64,000 bases of DNA from Oscarella lobularis. Lineage: Eukaryota; Porifera; Homoscleromorpha; Homosclerophorida; Oscarellidae. Below the pieces are notes generated by a model, which searched no databases, was not told where the DNA came from, and worked only from the letters and a program-made list of their open reading frames with translations. The position numbers and the translations under genes are program-made. The stretch is taken from NCBI RefSeq assembly GCF_947507565.1, contig NC_089175.1, forward strand, positions 6,685,733 through 6,749,732. Reading direction: 5' to 3'. This document shows, in pieces, positions 27,683 to 38,870 of this stretch (position 1 is its first letter; each line of letters starts with the position of its first letter).

Positions 27683-29095
27683 TCATGCTTTTCTTCTAAA
27701 TTTCATTTCAGAAAATGCCAAGGATGACCATCCTTTCCATTTGTACCAAACAATGCTATTCACGGCAGTACCACTCTTATACAAACCATTCAGGAAGGTG
27801 CGGTGACAGGCGTTAAACCACCAACCACCTTTCCACTTAGAAGCACAGTGCGTACTACCGGACTTATATCATTGTCTTGATCTTTTGTTGAAAACTTCAT
27901 TCCATTCACGTTTCCACCCGAGATTACAGACGCTGCAATTGCATCACCTGCTGTACCACTGTACCAACTAACGCTTAGCGTGTACTTGGAATTGGAGTCT
28001 CCCACATTAAAGCTACTGTACTTGGCGTACGCACTGTTTTCTGAGTAATCTTTCAAATCAATTCTTAATTCATTTGCCCCATTTAGCTGCAAGAGCTGGT
28101 GAAGAGAAGTTAAGCCAAGCCAATAATCGCCTTCGACATCGCCAAATCCTCTTTCGTATTCATTCCATCCACGATTAAAATCAACTGATCCATTCTTTCG
28201 TCTTTGAAAGACTGTCCATCCTCCGCCGTCGGCCTCCATGTCACAGTAGACAGGAACTAGGCCAATTCCCGGAAAGGAAATTGTATGACTGCCACTTGAA
28301 AGATAGGGAGACCGTTTATGTAGACAAGAGCAGTCGCAGGAAATGGATTCAACGATATCTATGCTTACTTTATGAGAAATAGATTTCAGTATATCGTAGC
28401 ATACCGTACTTTGCAGATCTTGGAGTTGGTTTTGTAGAGACTCGATTGTGTCGTTTGACATTACCCCAGGAAGACCTTGAATGCCTCGTTCACCTTTCTG
28501 ATATGAAACGAGTTCTCGAAATCATTCTTTTAATTAATAGGACATCACCTCTCCTTTGTGACCATGCTGCCCAATGTGTCCTTTATCGCCCTTGGGCCCA
28601 ACGGGCCCGGTAACGCCAGAATAGCCTCGATTTCCTTTATCTCCTTTTGAGCCAGCCTTTCCAATCTTTCCCTTTTTGAAATAATATGTTTCTGTCATCC
28701 GGTCTTTTTCTTATTGTACTGCTACCTGTACACCGGTGTTTGCTTTGTCTCCTTTATCACCTTTAAACCCTCTTGGCCCCAACAGCCCTCTGTCTCCAGT
28801 AGGACCCTATGTCCAATTTAGGTATCAGCAACTTGATCAGTTATCACTACGTACCGCTCTTCCAACTGGACCAGGCGGCCCACGTGAACCAATAGTGCCA
28901 GGCAATCCTTGAGGTCCTACTGGTCCTGGCAATCCCTGAGGTCCAACGATATGCTTATGATCACACGCAGTGGACGTTGTCTGCAGCAGAAGCACGTTTT
29001 TTGGACCAAACATAAATGATTTTGTTTTTGTTTGCCTGAGAAGACGCTTTTGTCACAACGTAGCCAAGTAGGCAAAGGAGCAGCTGCGTTCTCAT
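27683..29095 (-). pseudogene. Collagen-FReD copy 3, type B, frameshifted twin of copy 11
   Basis: Exons: 29095-29036 (signal peptide), 28980-28855, 28806-28726, 28671-28549 (collagen), 28497-27683 (collagen end, neck and FReD). Sequence is nearly identical to 56222-57632. An extra AT dinucleotide (CTTATATCATTG at 27863-27874, versus CTTATCATTG in the twin) shifts the frame right after DQDND, so translation ends at 27790. The product would lack the late disulfide pair and the WWFN block. The collagen carries the same Gly-to-Ala break (GDKANTG) as the twin. The promoter module is intact at 29218-29264. The lesion is recent and could be a young pseudogene, a truncated variant or an assembly error. 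Confidence 0.85.
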
Positions 29096-29823
29096 TTTAT
29101 TTCATAGAAGTGGTTTGAATGAAAGTCTTCTTCTGTCTATACGTTCTTTTATGATGAATTTTAGATACGGAAGATACGGAATGACGCCATCCCCGTGTTA
29201 TTTACATTCTAAGATTTCCATAAAAGGACTTGTCCACGTGCGGGGGTAGGGTGCGCTTGCGCAAGACGCCCTTCGTTCGACCATCTATGGTTCGACGACG
29301 CCATCATGAATTTCCTGACCAGACTCTTCTTGTCTCGTCAGCCACAGAATTGCTGATTTGGCCGTGCTGCTGCGTCTTCCCAGCTCCATTCTGTCCGTGT
29401 TTCGCCTCGAGACATCATCGAATCGTGAAAATACGCCCCTAATTCTTCGCGACTTTAGTCTACCTCCTTTCGAAACCAGGAGCAACTGAACTACGATCAC
29501 AAAATCGAATCGGCGACGGTAAGAAGTCAAACGCAAAGCAAGGAAACGGCTGCAACGGAGCTCGTTCGCTCAGGAACTGCGAGATCGACCGAGTCATTAA
29601 TTTAGCGAAAATCACATGAATTATCTCCAGGTTTCGGAAATCGTAATACATCGTCCTTCTAAATCGGTAAATAATATAAATCAAGCAAGAAACCTTATCT
29701 ATTTAAAAAATTAATTAATTAATATATGTTTGCTGTTTTCTAGTTCTCTAGTTCGGACAGACAAGCGCAATGACAGAAATGTTAGTCTCTTCCATGAGAT
29801 TCATTCTTTCTAAATTTCATTTC
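29096..29823 (-). promoter_or_regulatory. Promoter module of copy 3 and duplicated flank
   Basis: On the minus strand upstream of copy 3: CCTTTTATGG (plus CCATAAAAGG, 29218-29227), CACGTG (29235-29240) and TTGCGCAA (29257-29264). CGGAAGATACGGAATGACG lies between these and the start codon. CCTTTTATGG fits both a CArG box, CC(A/T)6GG, and a weak TATA element; it is 123 bp from the ATG. The rest is shared with 57633-58322 and holds no gene. Confidence 0.65.
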
Positions 29824-30710
29824 AGAAAATGCCGAGGATGACCATTTTTTCCATGTGTACCAAGTATGCCCCCAGTTAGCACCACTCCTATACAAACCAT
29901 TCAGGTGGGTATTAGTACATTAAACCACCAACCACCTCTACCAGAGGCACAATGACTATCCCACTTATCGTTGTCTTGATCTTTTGTTCAAAACTTCAAG
30001 TTTTGAAATGAATAACCAGAATCTGCCATTGAATTGCCTGCTGTACCACTGTACCCGCTAACGCTTAATAGCGTGTACTTGGAAGTTGGGACTAGAGTTT
30101 CCTACATTAGAGCCACTGTACTTGGCATACGCACTGTTTCCAGAGTAATCTTTCAAATCAATTCTTAATTCGTTTGCTCCGTTTACCTCTAAGAGGTGGT
30201 GAAAAGAAGCTGATCCAAACCATTAGTCACCGCTAAGATTGCCAAATCCCCTTTCGTAGTCAATCCATTCACGATTACAATCGACTGATCCATCTTTTCG
30301 TCTTTGAAAGACCGTCTATCCTCCGCCGTCAGTTTCCATGTCACAGTAGACAGGAATCAAGCTGATTCTCCCAAATGAAATTGCAAAGCTGCCACTAGAA
30401 CGATGGTGTGATCGTCTATGTAAACAAGAGCAATCGCAGCCTTGCGAGCTCACTACTACTAAAGCAAATTCACATTGTTTTCTTTTTAGTTCATAGCTCA
30501 AACAAAGTAAGTTTATATTGATGTTCTTTTTGATTTAATTAATAGTTCTTCTCCCAAGGTCTTCAAGTTTTCTTTGCAGTAATTCAATTGGCATGACACT
30601 AGGAAGATCTTGAATTCCTCGTTCACCTTTCTATTACGAAAGAATGTCTGAATGTCATCTGTTTTATTATTGGTGCAGCACCTGTCTTTTGTGACTCAAG
30701 CGAATTAAAT
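29824..30710 (-). pseudogene. Collagen-FReD copy 4, type A, decayed
   Basis: Remnants of a FReD exon (29824-30430), the SSQGCDCSC start, a neck exon (about 30550-30632) and the end of collagen exon 3 (about 30680-30700). The Trp of DGGGW is TAG (30316-30318), a second stop replaces Tyr in the GDYWLG region, and several indels occur. The same nonsense changes are in the duplicate at 58.3-59.2 kb, so decay preceded the segmental duplication. Signal-peptide and first collagen exons are absent. Confidence 0.85.
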
Positions 30711-30933
30711 CAAATTAAGCCTAAATCACAGGCCATCTGAGAAAGCAAGAAGGAAAGAATATGAAAAATGTGCCGTTTATTTCTTATAGTTAGGAAAATA
30801 ATTCACCATGCAATCGTAAGAAGAACAAAAGACAGAGTCAGAGAAAACACGTAATTGTAATAAGGACGCAAGACAGAGTCAAAGAAAACACATTTGTAAT
30901 ATTACTTTGAGAGATCACACAGTCAGTGAAAGT
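30711..30933. other. AT-rich spacer downstream of the CARD/anchor gene
   Basis: Contains two near-identical pieces around 'agacagagtcagagaaaacac' and 'agacagagtcaaagaaaaca', making a short direct duplication. Minus-strand AATAAA (30776-30781) may be the polyadenylation signal of the CARD/anchor gene. No coding sequence seen. Confidence 0.4.
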
Positions 30934-31858
30934 TCACTGTTTCAAGAACATCATCAACACGAGAAGAAGTAGAATGAGCACAAATTTAATATCGGAGTAA
31001 GGTAGCAGATTGGCGACGTTAGGATTTTGCTGCGTGACCACCTAACAAGCAAAGCACAATTTTGTCAGCTATGAGTGCGGTTGATTAACCTAATTATTAA
31101 ACTTCCCATGTGGTCGGTCAGTCGCACATTTCGTGCCACAGGATTTGCCTGTATGACGGCGCCATTTCATGACGTGGCTGGCGCCGTAGAGCATATGCCA
31201 CCATAGATACCACGAGTGAGTTGAACGAAGAAGAGTCCTGCAGTCGTGGCTGCAGAAAACCTCCAAACCATGCAGCGCTGAGCTAGCATAGTTCGCATAG
31301 CAATGTTTACGCGGTGGCCACAACAGCCACCAATCGAGTTTCTTTGGCTTCAATAAGAAGGTGCACTGTAGCCCCGATCAATCGCGGATATTATCCTTCC
31401 AGTTTTAAATTGTTTTTTACTGGATTTGATCGATCGGGATACTACATGCAGTTTCTGACGTTCTTGCTGGCAAACAAGTATTGCCCAGTTTCTGCACATA
31501 AGAATTAATTCTTGTTTGCATTCAGACCTTACCTTTTTATTTTGATGTTCTAGTAAAGAGAGAGTAAAAATTGCATTTTTCTGAGCTGCAAATTACTGAT
31601 CAGGTGCAGTTGGTTTGTTTCATACAAAGCCACGACAAATGCCTCATAGGCACTCTCTCCTTGTTTGGGCAATATTTCTATGATTACTTCTCTTGCTTTA
31701 TCTTGCTCTGTGGCTTTGCTTTGCACTCGCTGATACTGCTCTTCGTCAGCGACTCTCTCCGCGTAGAGGTGGTCGAGCACAGGCATGATCTTAACTCTTT
31801 GCACGATGTCTGCAAAGTTGCGTCTAACGATCTCTTCGCGCGTTTCCATGCTTTTCAT
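30934..31858 (-). CDS. CARD protein with C-terminal transmembrane anchor, copy 1 (interior exons uncertain)
   Basis: Exon 31858-31597 starts MKSMETREEIVRRNFADIVQ and encodes a full CARD, with the hallmark TEQDKAREVIIEILPKQGE and YEAFVVALYETNQLHLI. Its donor is A/GTAATT (phase 1). The last exon, 31041-30934 (36 codons, acceptor CTTGTTAG), encodes NPNVANLLPYSDIKF followed by about 15 hydrophobic residues (VLILLLLVLMMF), then LKQ and a stop, i.e. a tail anchor. Middle exons around 31100-31460 cannot be joined in frame here: relative to the 60-kb copy a 22-bp deletion disrupts one. CARD plus C-terminal anchor is the layout of MAVS-type adaptors; calling it MAVS-like is inference. It sits between two FReD pseudogenes. 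Confidence 0.55.
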
Positions 31859-32739
31859 CGACAAGAACTTGATGAAGAGGATTCCGACCGCAGAGGAGAT
31901 ATGAGAATGATATGATCCTTGGTACGCGTCGCTCCTTTTACCTTTAAGCAAGGTGCTATTTGCAGACGATGATGTCATTCAACCGGCCTTCGGCATGCTC
32001 CACCCCTGTGCTCCTTTTGCTTGGGGGAACTCTGTAGGGACTCTGATGGCCCCGATTTGACCACAATGACGTCACACTGAATGCGTTTCTTCTGCCTACA
32101 ATGTAGGCATGTCTCGGAAATAAACATGCTACTACAGGAGGTATACCCGGCCGTATATATGCACGATGCAAGCCCCTCCCCTCCCCCGCGCCCCAAGCAA
32201 CGAAAACGATCCTTTAGTTTTCTTACAGTACGCATTGACTCATCGCTGCGTGGCACGTGGAGTAGCTAATCTATTTTATAGGTGTATACCGCGAAGGGCG
32301 TATAAGGCATGCAATAATCACATTGAAATATTGTAACGCTTTTCAGGGCTTGGGATAAAAGAGTGCACAATTAGGTCCTCCATCTAAATCGGTAAAAAAT
32401 CCAAGAAACCTTAATAATGAATCATTATTTAATCTCTTGATCAATATCTCTATGAGTTTTGAATAGAGCCTCTTCATTCAGCAGGAACCGTCTCTTTCTT
32501 ATATCTCAGTTAGGTATGTCACTTATTCGATCTATCTATACATGACGACTGTTAGCGGTTTATGCCAATTTCTTATCTGACTTACGGTATTGCAATTCAT
32601 CTCCCTGTCGGATTCTTCAGATGATTATAAACATGGCATTAGAAATGTAAGCGAGAGTTTCAATTAAAATTGTACTTTTATCAACATTTTCAGTTTCAAA
32701 CACGGCACTAACAACTTGTTGCCATATAATTTATTAGTA
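31859..32739 (-). promoter_or_regulatory. 5' flank of the CARD gene plus repeat-family spacer
   Basis: 31870-32330 aligns with the 5' flank of copy 1 (25440-25980). It contains TGACGTCA (32068-32075) in ACAATGACGTCACACTGAATG and CACGTG near 32253. From 32440 to 32720 the spacer matches 48340-48920 (shared pieces around GGAACCGTCTCT and GACTGTTAGC), a dispersed repeat that accompanies FReD copies. No gene seen. Confidence 0.55.
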
Positions 32740-32905
32740 GCCAGTAGCATCTTTCCTAGATCTTCAAGTTGCTTTTGCATTAGTTCTATGGGCATGGCAC
32801 CAGGAGGATCTTGAATGCCCTGTTCACCTTTCTAAAACAATTTTGCCAAATCGTTTTAATTAGAAGAACTAATAGAACAGCGCCTGTCCTTTTTAGCCAT
32901 GCGGC
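32740..32905 (-). pseudogene. Orphan neck/collagen exon remnant
   Basis: Minus strand reads acceptor TTTTAG, then KGEQGIQDPPGAMPIELMQK and QLEDLG, i.e. the type A neck exon (about 32844 downward), preceded at 32882-32905 by the end of collagen exon 3 (KKGQ with a GC donor-like CAG/GCGCTG). No FReD, signal peptide or other collagen exon accompanies it. Confidence 0.75.
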
Positions 32906-33596
32906 CAGACGCTTTTTGTTATTTCGGCCACAGCAATGCTAATATTGCCAAACCTCTGCGTTTTTCCGACTACATTCTACCCTGCTTGAAACATCATGGA
33001 ATCGCGAAAGTACGCTTTAATTGTTCCCGTCTTCACCAACCAGAAGCACTGCGATTACAAAATCGACTCATTCGCGGCAGGAAAGTCGAACGCAAAGAAC
33101 GCAATCGGCAGCAACGGGGTTTGTTCGCTTACATGAAAAGTGCCAGTCGCGAAAGCCGCATAAAAACGCTATTCCTGGCTTTGTAAAGCTTGCACAAGTT
33201 CGTCGTCAATCTACATCGGCGAGAAATCGGACCCAAACATAAACGCCCATTCACCAGGCGTATCTATACTTTTCTTGATGACTTGAACGAAGGCGTATTA
33301 ACTAATTCAACAGACGCCAAGGAACTTCTTTGATATTGAGACTTCAGTCAATCTGTACGTTCGCCAGTGTACCAAGCAATATTATTGGCAAACATCTGTT
33401 TTTTAGCAAGTGCTTTTAGGCTCTACTATCAGGCCAGTCAGAAATTAGCCAGAGTAAAATAATTTTTTTGTTATTATTTATCTCGGAAGTTATATGTCAT
33501 ATTTTCTCAGTTTGGCTTGCTGCAGTTGACTCTAGGTCAGGGTACGTTTATTCGCATCTAAATTTGCACGGACAGGCAAGCACAGTGACGAAAACG
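32906..33596. other. Decayed FReD-gene flank
   Basis: 32960-33260 is a diverged relative of the region upstream of other copies (AAACATCATGGAATCGCGAAA and the later AAGTCGAACGCAAAG block). 33400-33596 is the conserved 3' flank of copy 5, with GGTACGTTTATTCGC giving a minus-strand AATAAA at 33546-33551. The plus-strand ORFs here (32899-33242) are shadows. Confidence 0.5.
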
Positions 33597-34945
33597 TTAG
33601 TCTCTTTTAATGTATTCATGCTTTTTTCTAAATTTCATTTCAGAAAATGACAGGTGGGAGTGTCCTTTCCATGTGTACCAATGATTACTATTAGCGCCCT
33701 TACCACTCTGATACAGACCATTCAGAAAACTATGATGACAAGTGTTAAACCACCAACCACCTCTGAAAGAAACAGCACAGTGACCACTCCAGTTATCATT
33801 GTCTTGATCTCTTGTTGAAAATTTCATTCCATTCAAGTACCCATACATGTATGACCTTTCAGACGCTGTAATTGAATCACCTGCTGTACCACTGTACCCA
33901 CTAACGCTTAGCCTGTACTTGGAACTTGAGTTCCCCACATTAAAACTGCTGTACTTGGCATACGCAGTGCTTCCCGAGTAATCTTCTAAATCAATTCTTA
34001 GTTCATTTGCTCCATTCAGCTGCAACAGCTGGTGAAGAGAGGCTAAGCCAAGCCAATAGTCGCCATCAATATTGCCAAATCCTCTTTCGTATTCATTCCA
34101 TCCACGATTAAAATCAACTGATCCATCCTTACGTCTTTGAAAGACTGTCCATCCTCCGCCGTCGGTCTCCATGTCAAAGTAGACAGGAACTAGGCCAATT
34201 CCCGGAAAAGCAAAACTTCCACTTGAAAGATGGGGAAACCATTTATGTAGGCAAGAGCAGTCGCAAGCAGTGATTCTCACGATATCTATGCTCACTTTAT
34301 GAGAAATAGATTGACCCCAGGAAGACCTTGAATGCCTCGTTGACCTTTCTAATATAAAACGAGTTCTCGAAATCATTCTCCTAACATATAGGACAGCACC
34401 TGTCCTTTGTGACCATGCTGCCCAATGTGTCCTTTAACACCCTTGGGCCCGACGGGTCCTGTGACTCCAGAAAAACCTCGATTTCCTTTAATCACCTTTT
34501 GAGCCAGCCTTTCCAATCTTGCCCTTTTTGAAATAGTAATTATGTCATCCGGTTCTCATTGTACTGCTACCTGTACACCGGTGTTCCCTCTGTCTCCTTT
34601 ATCACCTTTAAATCCTCTTGGCCCCAGCAGCTCTCTCTCTCCAGTAGGACCCTATGGCCAATTGAAGTATCAATACCTTGTTCACTTGTTACTACGTACC
34701 GCTCTCCCAACTGGACCAGGCGGCCCACGTGAACCAATGGTGCCAGGTAAACCTTGGGGTCCTAGAGGCCCAGGAAGTCCTTGAGGTCCAACGATATGTT
34801 TATGGTCACACGCAGTAGATATCGACGATGTCTTGTGCGGAAAGTTCTTTAGACCGATGAAAAGCGATTCTGATTATTGTTTTGCCTGAGAAAACGCACT
34901 TGTCACAACGCAGCCAAGTAGGCAGAAGAGCAGCGGCGTTCTCAT
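33597..34945 (-). pseudogene. Collagen-FReD copy 5, type B, broken
   Basis: Exons corresponding to 34945-34886 (signal peptide), 34831-34700 and the following collagen exons are recognisable, and the FReD (down to 33597) is long and nearly complete. Three kinds of damage are seen: a 1-bp insertion in collagen exon 3 (near 34490, GGTGATTAAAGG) creating TAA; loss of about 76 bp of the neck, so GLPGV joins ISHKVS out of frame (near 34315); and substitution of a structural cysteine (VYFDM in place of VYCDM). Exon 2 also has Gly-to-Glu (GERELLG). The usual promoter module is absent upstream. Confidence 0.83.
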
Positions 34946-35265
34946 TGTTTTCATATACTGTAAGTGGCTTGGGTATAGAGTCATTCAGGTGTTTTCGGAC
35001 AGCCTGAATATCGGACAAGCGTACTGAGCCCCTGGTGCAACGAACCCCAACCCCTTTTACCTGCGTTGCAACCTTGCTTGATGAGAAACAACCAGACAAA
35101 ATTGCAGAGCTATTCGTCACACGCACGCTACAGGAGGCGTCATTTTGTATCCCCGGACACTGACATGTGAAATCGGACAGCATCAGGTAAAGCGGACAGG
35201 CCTTCTAGCGGCTATTCTCTTGCACCATTATAGCACTTATTATATACCGTTCGAAAGCGCTTTCC
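34946..35265. other. Spacer to the assembly gap
   Basis: No gene is recognised. The minus-strand open frame at 34806-35183 reads through intron 1 of copy 5 in the wrong frame and is a shadow. Confidence 0.5.
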
Positions 35266-35465
35266 NNNNNNNNNNNNNNNNNNNNNNNNNNNNNNNNNNN
35301 NNNNNNNNNNNNNNNNNNNNNNNNNNNNNNNNNNNNNNNNNNNNNNNNNNNNNNNNNNNNNNNNNNNNNNNNNNNNNNNNNNNNNNNNNNNNNNNNNNNN
35401 NNNNNNNNNNNNNNNNNNNNNNNNNNNNNNNNNNNNNNNNNNNNNNNNNNNNNNNNNNNNNNNNN
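35266..35465. other. Assembly gap (200 N)
   Basis: Exactly 200 unknown bases, a conventional placeholder size. Order and orientation of the two flanks therefore depend on scaffolding, and local ORFs crossing it are artefacts. Confidence 0.99.
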
Positions 35466-35787
35466 CATCTGTTTCCATGGCAACGAGAAATAATTGCTTA
35501 GCGTTTTTTTCATTGAGCTTCGTTACCACGGCAACCGATGTGCACGGCGTTTTCTTCAATCAAAGCCAAGTCTTTTGCAACGTTGTTGTGGCGATTGGAA
35601 CGTCGATGAGCGAATTTGGCCAGATGTGCTCTCCTGCTTCCAATCCAACTGCACTTCGACGCGATATCAAAGGTATGTTACTGGCGTGTCTCTTCCGCGT
35701 TCCATAAACTCTTCTCTCAGGTTCTAATGTATTGGTGGACTCCACGGGCCAGCTGAAGAGATTTGAGTGTCATCAGGTCTTTGTGCG
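35466..35787 (+). CDS. Possible partial gene, two exons, unrecognised
   Basis: A plus-strand exon ends at 35672 (reading MCSPASNPTALRRDIK, donor GTATGT). A 48-bp intron ends CTTCTCTCAG, and a second exon 35721-35787 reads GSNVLVDSTGQLKRFECHQV and FVR before GTAAGT. Phase is consistent across the intron (phase 1) and both splice sites match consensus, so I think these are genuine exons. The 5' part is lost in the gap and the 3' part is interrupted by a foldback element. No family is recognised. Confidence 0.4.
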
Positions 35788-35828
35788 GTAAGTGGATTCA
35801 TTGCCTCGTATTCGGTTCTAAGGGTGTC

Positions 35829-36124
35829 TTTTAGGATTGGGGTCCTAAGCATGACCCCGTCATCAAAAACTGCTCCACCGGGGTCCTGGGCAAGACCCCG
35901 TCATCAAAAACTGCCCGGCAGGGGTCCTGGGCATGACCCCGTCAAAAACTGCCTGTGCATGGAAACGCGAGGGACAACTCTGTGCTTTTTTTAATTTTAT
36001 TTAATAAATCAACTATCCCTCCCCTTCTATCTTTGAGCAGTTTTTGATGACGGGGTCTTGCTCAGGACCCCGGTTGCGAGCCTTTTTTTATGACGGGGTC
36101 ATGCTCAGGACCCCAAATCCTAAA
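35829..36124. mobile_element. Foldback/MITE-like inverted repeat element
   Basis: The left arm (about 35829-35952) starts TTTAGGATTGGGGTCC and contains three GGGGTCCTGGGCATGACCCC-like modules. The right arm (about 36037-36124) is its inverted counterpart, ending GGACCCCAAATCCTAAA. Modules GACGGGGTC/GACCCCGTC and AAAAACTGC/GCAGTTTTT pair between arms. The internal spacer is about 85 bp with no coding capacity. This fits a non-autonomous foldback element; target-site duplication is not clear. Confidence 0.7.
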
Positions 36125-36169
36125 GAACAAACGTCAATAACAATGAACAGTGCTTTGTATTGATACTAC

Positions 36170-36342
36170 CTGGATGCCGCGGTGCAGATGCGATGACGAA
36201 CGGCGAGTTTTACGCGAATTAGCGCGAGATAGACACGTGGCATGCTCATCATCAACTAAAAATCGAAGAAATAACTGCACTACATAAACTTGATATACGA
36301 TCGATCTTCCTTCTTGGCTTTCGTCACAGGCATCGCAACACT
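36170..36342 (-). CDS. Candidate internal exon, unrecognised
   Basis: A 173-bp open stretch flanked by a strong acceptor (CCTTTTTTGCAG) and a donor (CCAG/GTAGTA), reading CCDACDESQEGRSIVYQVYV followed by VQLFLRFLVDDEHATCLSRA. No partner exon is identified nearby. Confidence 0.33.
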
Positions 36343-38690
36343 GCAAAAAAGGCAACTGACTTGACAATTGATACGCTTGCCTTTGACTGTACAAATGAAA
36401 GAATCTCACCTAATTAATAAGCTTCAGCGTCCATCGACCTAAAATCCTAACTAAAGAAAACTATTCTACTCATAAAAGGAAACATGACGCGATTAAATTA
36501 CCTCAAAATCAATAGACCTATTATATATCTATACTCTATTCAACATCACCACAAATACCCATTGAGAGTACGAGGCAGCTGCTAGCTAAGGCACGAGGGA
36601 AAGGAGCTACTAGAGAATTCCACCCTACCCTCCTAGAAGACATCAACTAAATCCTAATGCAAAGGAGCGGACTAGAGAAAACTAGCGTAGTGATGCAAAC
36701 GAAACACGTGACAGATGTTGATCCGCGACACTCTTTGCTTTGGGTTTTCATGCGCTGCCATAGCAACCGTTCTCGCTCACCAACCCCAACCCGCCCTCGA
36801 TTACACATTCAGAAACCGAACCCAATGGATTAGACTGACGAAAATTTTTCTACGCTCGCGTGCGTGGGCAGTGCCGCGTCAGGCAATCAAATCCCGTCTA
36901 TGTCGCAGAGAGCCCCGCCTCCTATGTGTACGCCTACTTCACCAGGACCCCAATTGCAAACCTGGTCGCTCGCTGTCTTCATCAAGAAAGCTCTCGTCTT
37001 TGTCACATCACTATAAAGAGTAACATGAGTAAGCGATTCGCGTAGAAGTGTTGCTTACCTACCTGTTATAATAATACGTCTAATATTTGATTTCAATTTT
37101 TTTGATTTCATTTTTTATGAGAGGCTTCTAGAAAACAGACAAATGAATAGAATTTGACGTAACACGGGTGCACGCCACGCAGGATTGCTCACCAGTGAGT
37201 GGATGCAAGATGAAGAATGTGAACCGGGAGGTGGGAGGGGCTGTCCTCTCAACTGCCTGCGACGCTGTAGACCAAGAATAAGGTGAATGCGGATCATTGG
37301 TAATGAAAGATAGTCACAATCTTCTAGGGATCACTTGACTAATACATGCTATTAGTAGAATTAATAGTAGCTACAGTCTCATTGACTATTGGCTTACGTG
37401 ACGTCATCAAGAGATAGTGTTCGCAGGTCCATTCTGATTCCCTGTAAAAATTCTAAATAAATAAACAAATGAATTTAATAGAGAATATTTCGACTTCCCT
37501 ACCTACAACATCAAAAGCGTCGGAGAAGACAAAAAGGCACAGAAAAAAAAGGAACTCCTAAAATAAAAGCAATGATATAATTAATGATGTTTTGTTCTCA
37601 AAAAAATATTTATTGAATTCAGACTCGGATCAAACTTCATGTAGAAGACCAAGAAGAATTAGCTAACGTCATCAAGAGCTAGCGTGATTCCCATAGAATT
37701 AGTAATTTTAATAAGCCAACCCTGAATTATTTATAACCATAAAGGAATAAATGTACAGCAAATATTTCCAAACCTGCGACGTCAAAAAACGTTGAAGAGA
37801 ACAAGAACGTTGAGATTCCACCGTTTCAAATTTTTGGTAATTAATAAAGGAAAATTATAAATATTACTTACTTATGACGTCAAAATCGTTGGAAAAGACA
37901 AAGAACGGTGAGTCATTTACGCTTTAGTTCAGCTGAAACTTTTGCAAACCTAAAATAAAATCAATCATTCAATTTAATTAATTATTGACGCGAAGCTCTA
38001 ATATCGAATTTGGACTCTGGTGAAACTTTGGGAATCTTACTTCATAGATCAGACGAGCCATGCGAGATACTGAAGATCTGCTACGATATTTTCTGTTGAG
38101 AGGCCCCTTTCGAGGGTACGCGATCGCGAATCGCGTTTGCGCCACGCCAAGCGAAACTAAAAACAGCGAGAAGCTACCGACAACTATTTCCACCCAAGAA
38201 AGAGATGGGATAACACGAATTGGCGTCTCAACCGTTTTTTCGGTTTCTTTTTTACGCTGTCCACGTCATCGCATGCTTTCACTAACAATACGCGAGTGGA
38301 GCGCCGTGCAAACGGGTGGAGCTCGCGCTCTCTACGCTGGGGAGTTGAGCGTCAATTAGAGGCACACAAACGCGCACGTGAGTGGAGGGACGCCTATCGC
38401 GAAGGACGCGTGCGCTTGTGGACGAGTCCCTACGTCTCCATAACTAGGAGATCAAGAAAAAATACCATGCAACTATCATGCACTACAAAAAATCGCACAG
38501 GAATTTCTACTTCTCTTCGTCTTCTTTCAGTTAATTCACCTGCAATATCATGTCAGTGGAAAATAATGACTCAAAACGCTTACCTTTCCAAAATTCATGT
38601 TTACCATTCAGCATCATTCGAATCTTACGCTAAAAAAGAAAGAGATATTATTAAATAAATTAATTACATAAAATGCTGCAAAAAAATTAA
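36343..38690. other. Gene-poor region with diverged repeats
   Basis: 36571-36990 is one member of a diverged duplicate pair with 38990-39450 (shared CTGCTAGCTAAG, AAGGAGCTAC, AACCCGCCCTCGATTA). Between 37390 and 37930 a block around GACGTCA(A) AAGCGT...GAAGACAAA recurs about three times in diverged form. 38060-38460 is CpG-richer with no gene recognised. Confidence 0.45.
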
Positions 38691-38870
38691 AGACATCAAC
38701 CTGCAAATAAAAACCTGCAAAAACCGTAAATACCTAAAATTTAAACCTGTGAAAAAATAAAAACCTGTGGAAAAAACCTAAACCTAAACCTGTGAAAAAT
38801 TAAAACCTGTGAAAAAAATAAAAACCTGTACAAAAAAAGAATCCTGCGGAAAAAACCTACTATCTGCCCT
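38691..38870. repeat. A-rich AAACCTGTG minisatellite
   Basis: Irregular tandem copies of AAAACCTGTGAAAAA-like units, about 14-20 bp each. Confidence 0.7.

Noticed and set aside
27706-27716. TTTCATTTCAG followed by AAAATG on the plus strand, looking like a splice acceptor next to every FReD copy
   Set aside because: It is the antisense of the conserved C-terminal motif FSEMKF of the minus-strand FReD.
32899-33186. 95-codon plus-strand ORF
   Set aside because: Falls in a diverged copy of the lectin upstream flank, which is non-coding elsewhere.
34806-35183. 125-codon minus-strand ORF over the copy 5 signal peptide
   Set aside because: It reads the signal exon in the wrong frame and runs through intron 1.
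35145-35559. ORFs crossing the N gap
   Set aside because: They are translations of unknown bases.
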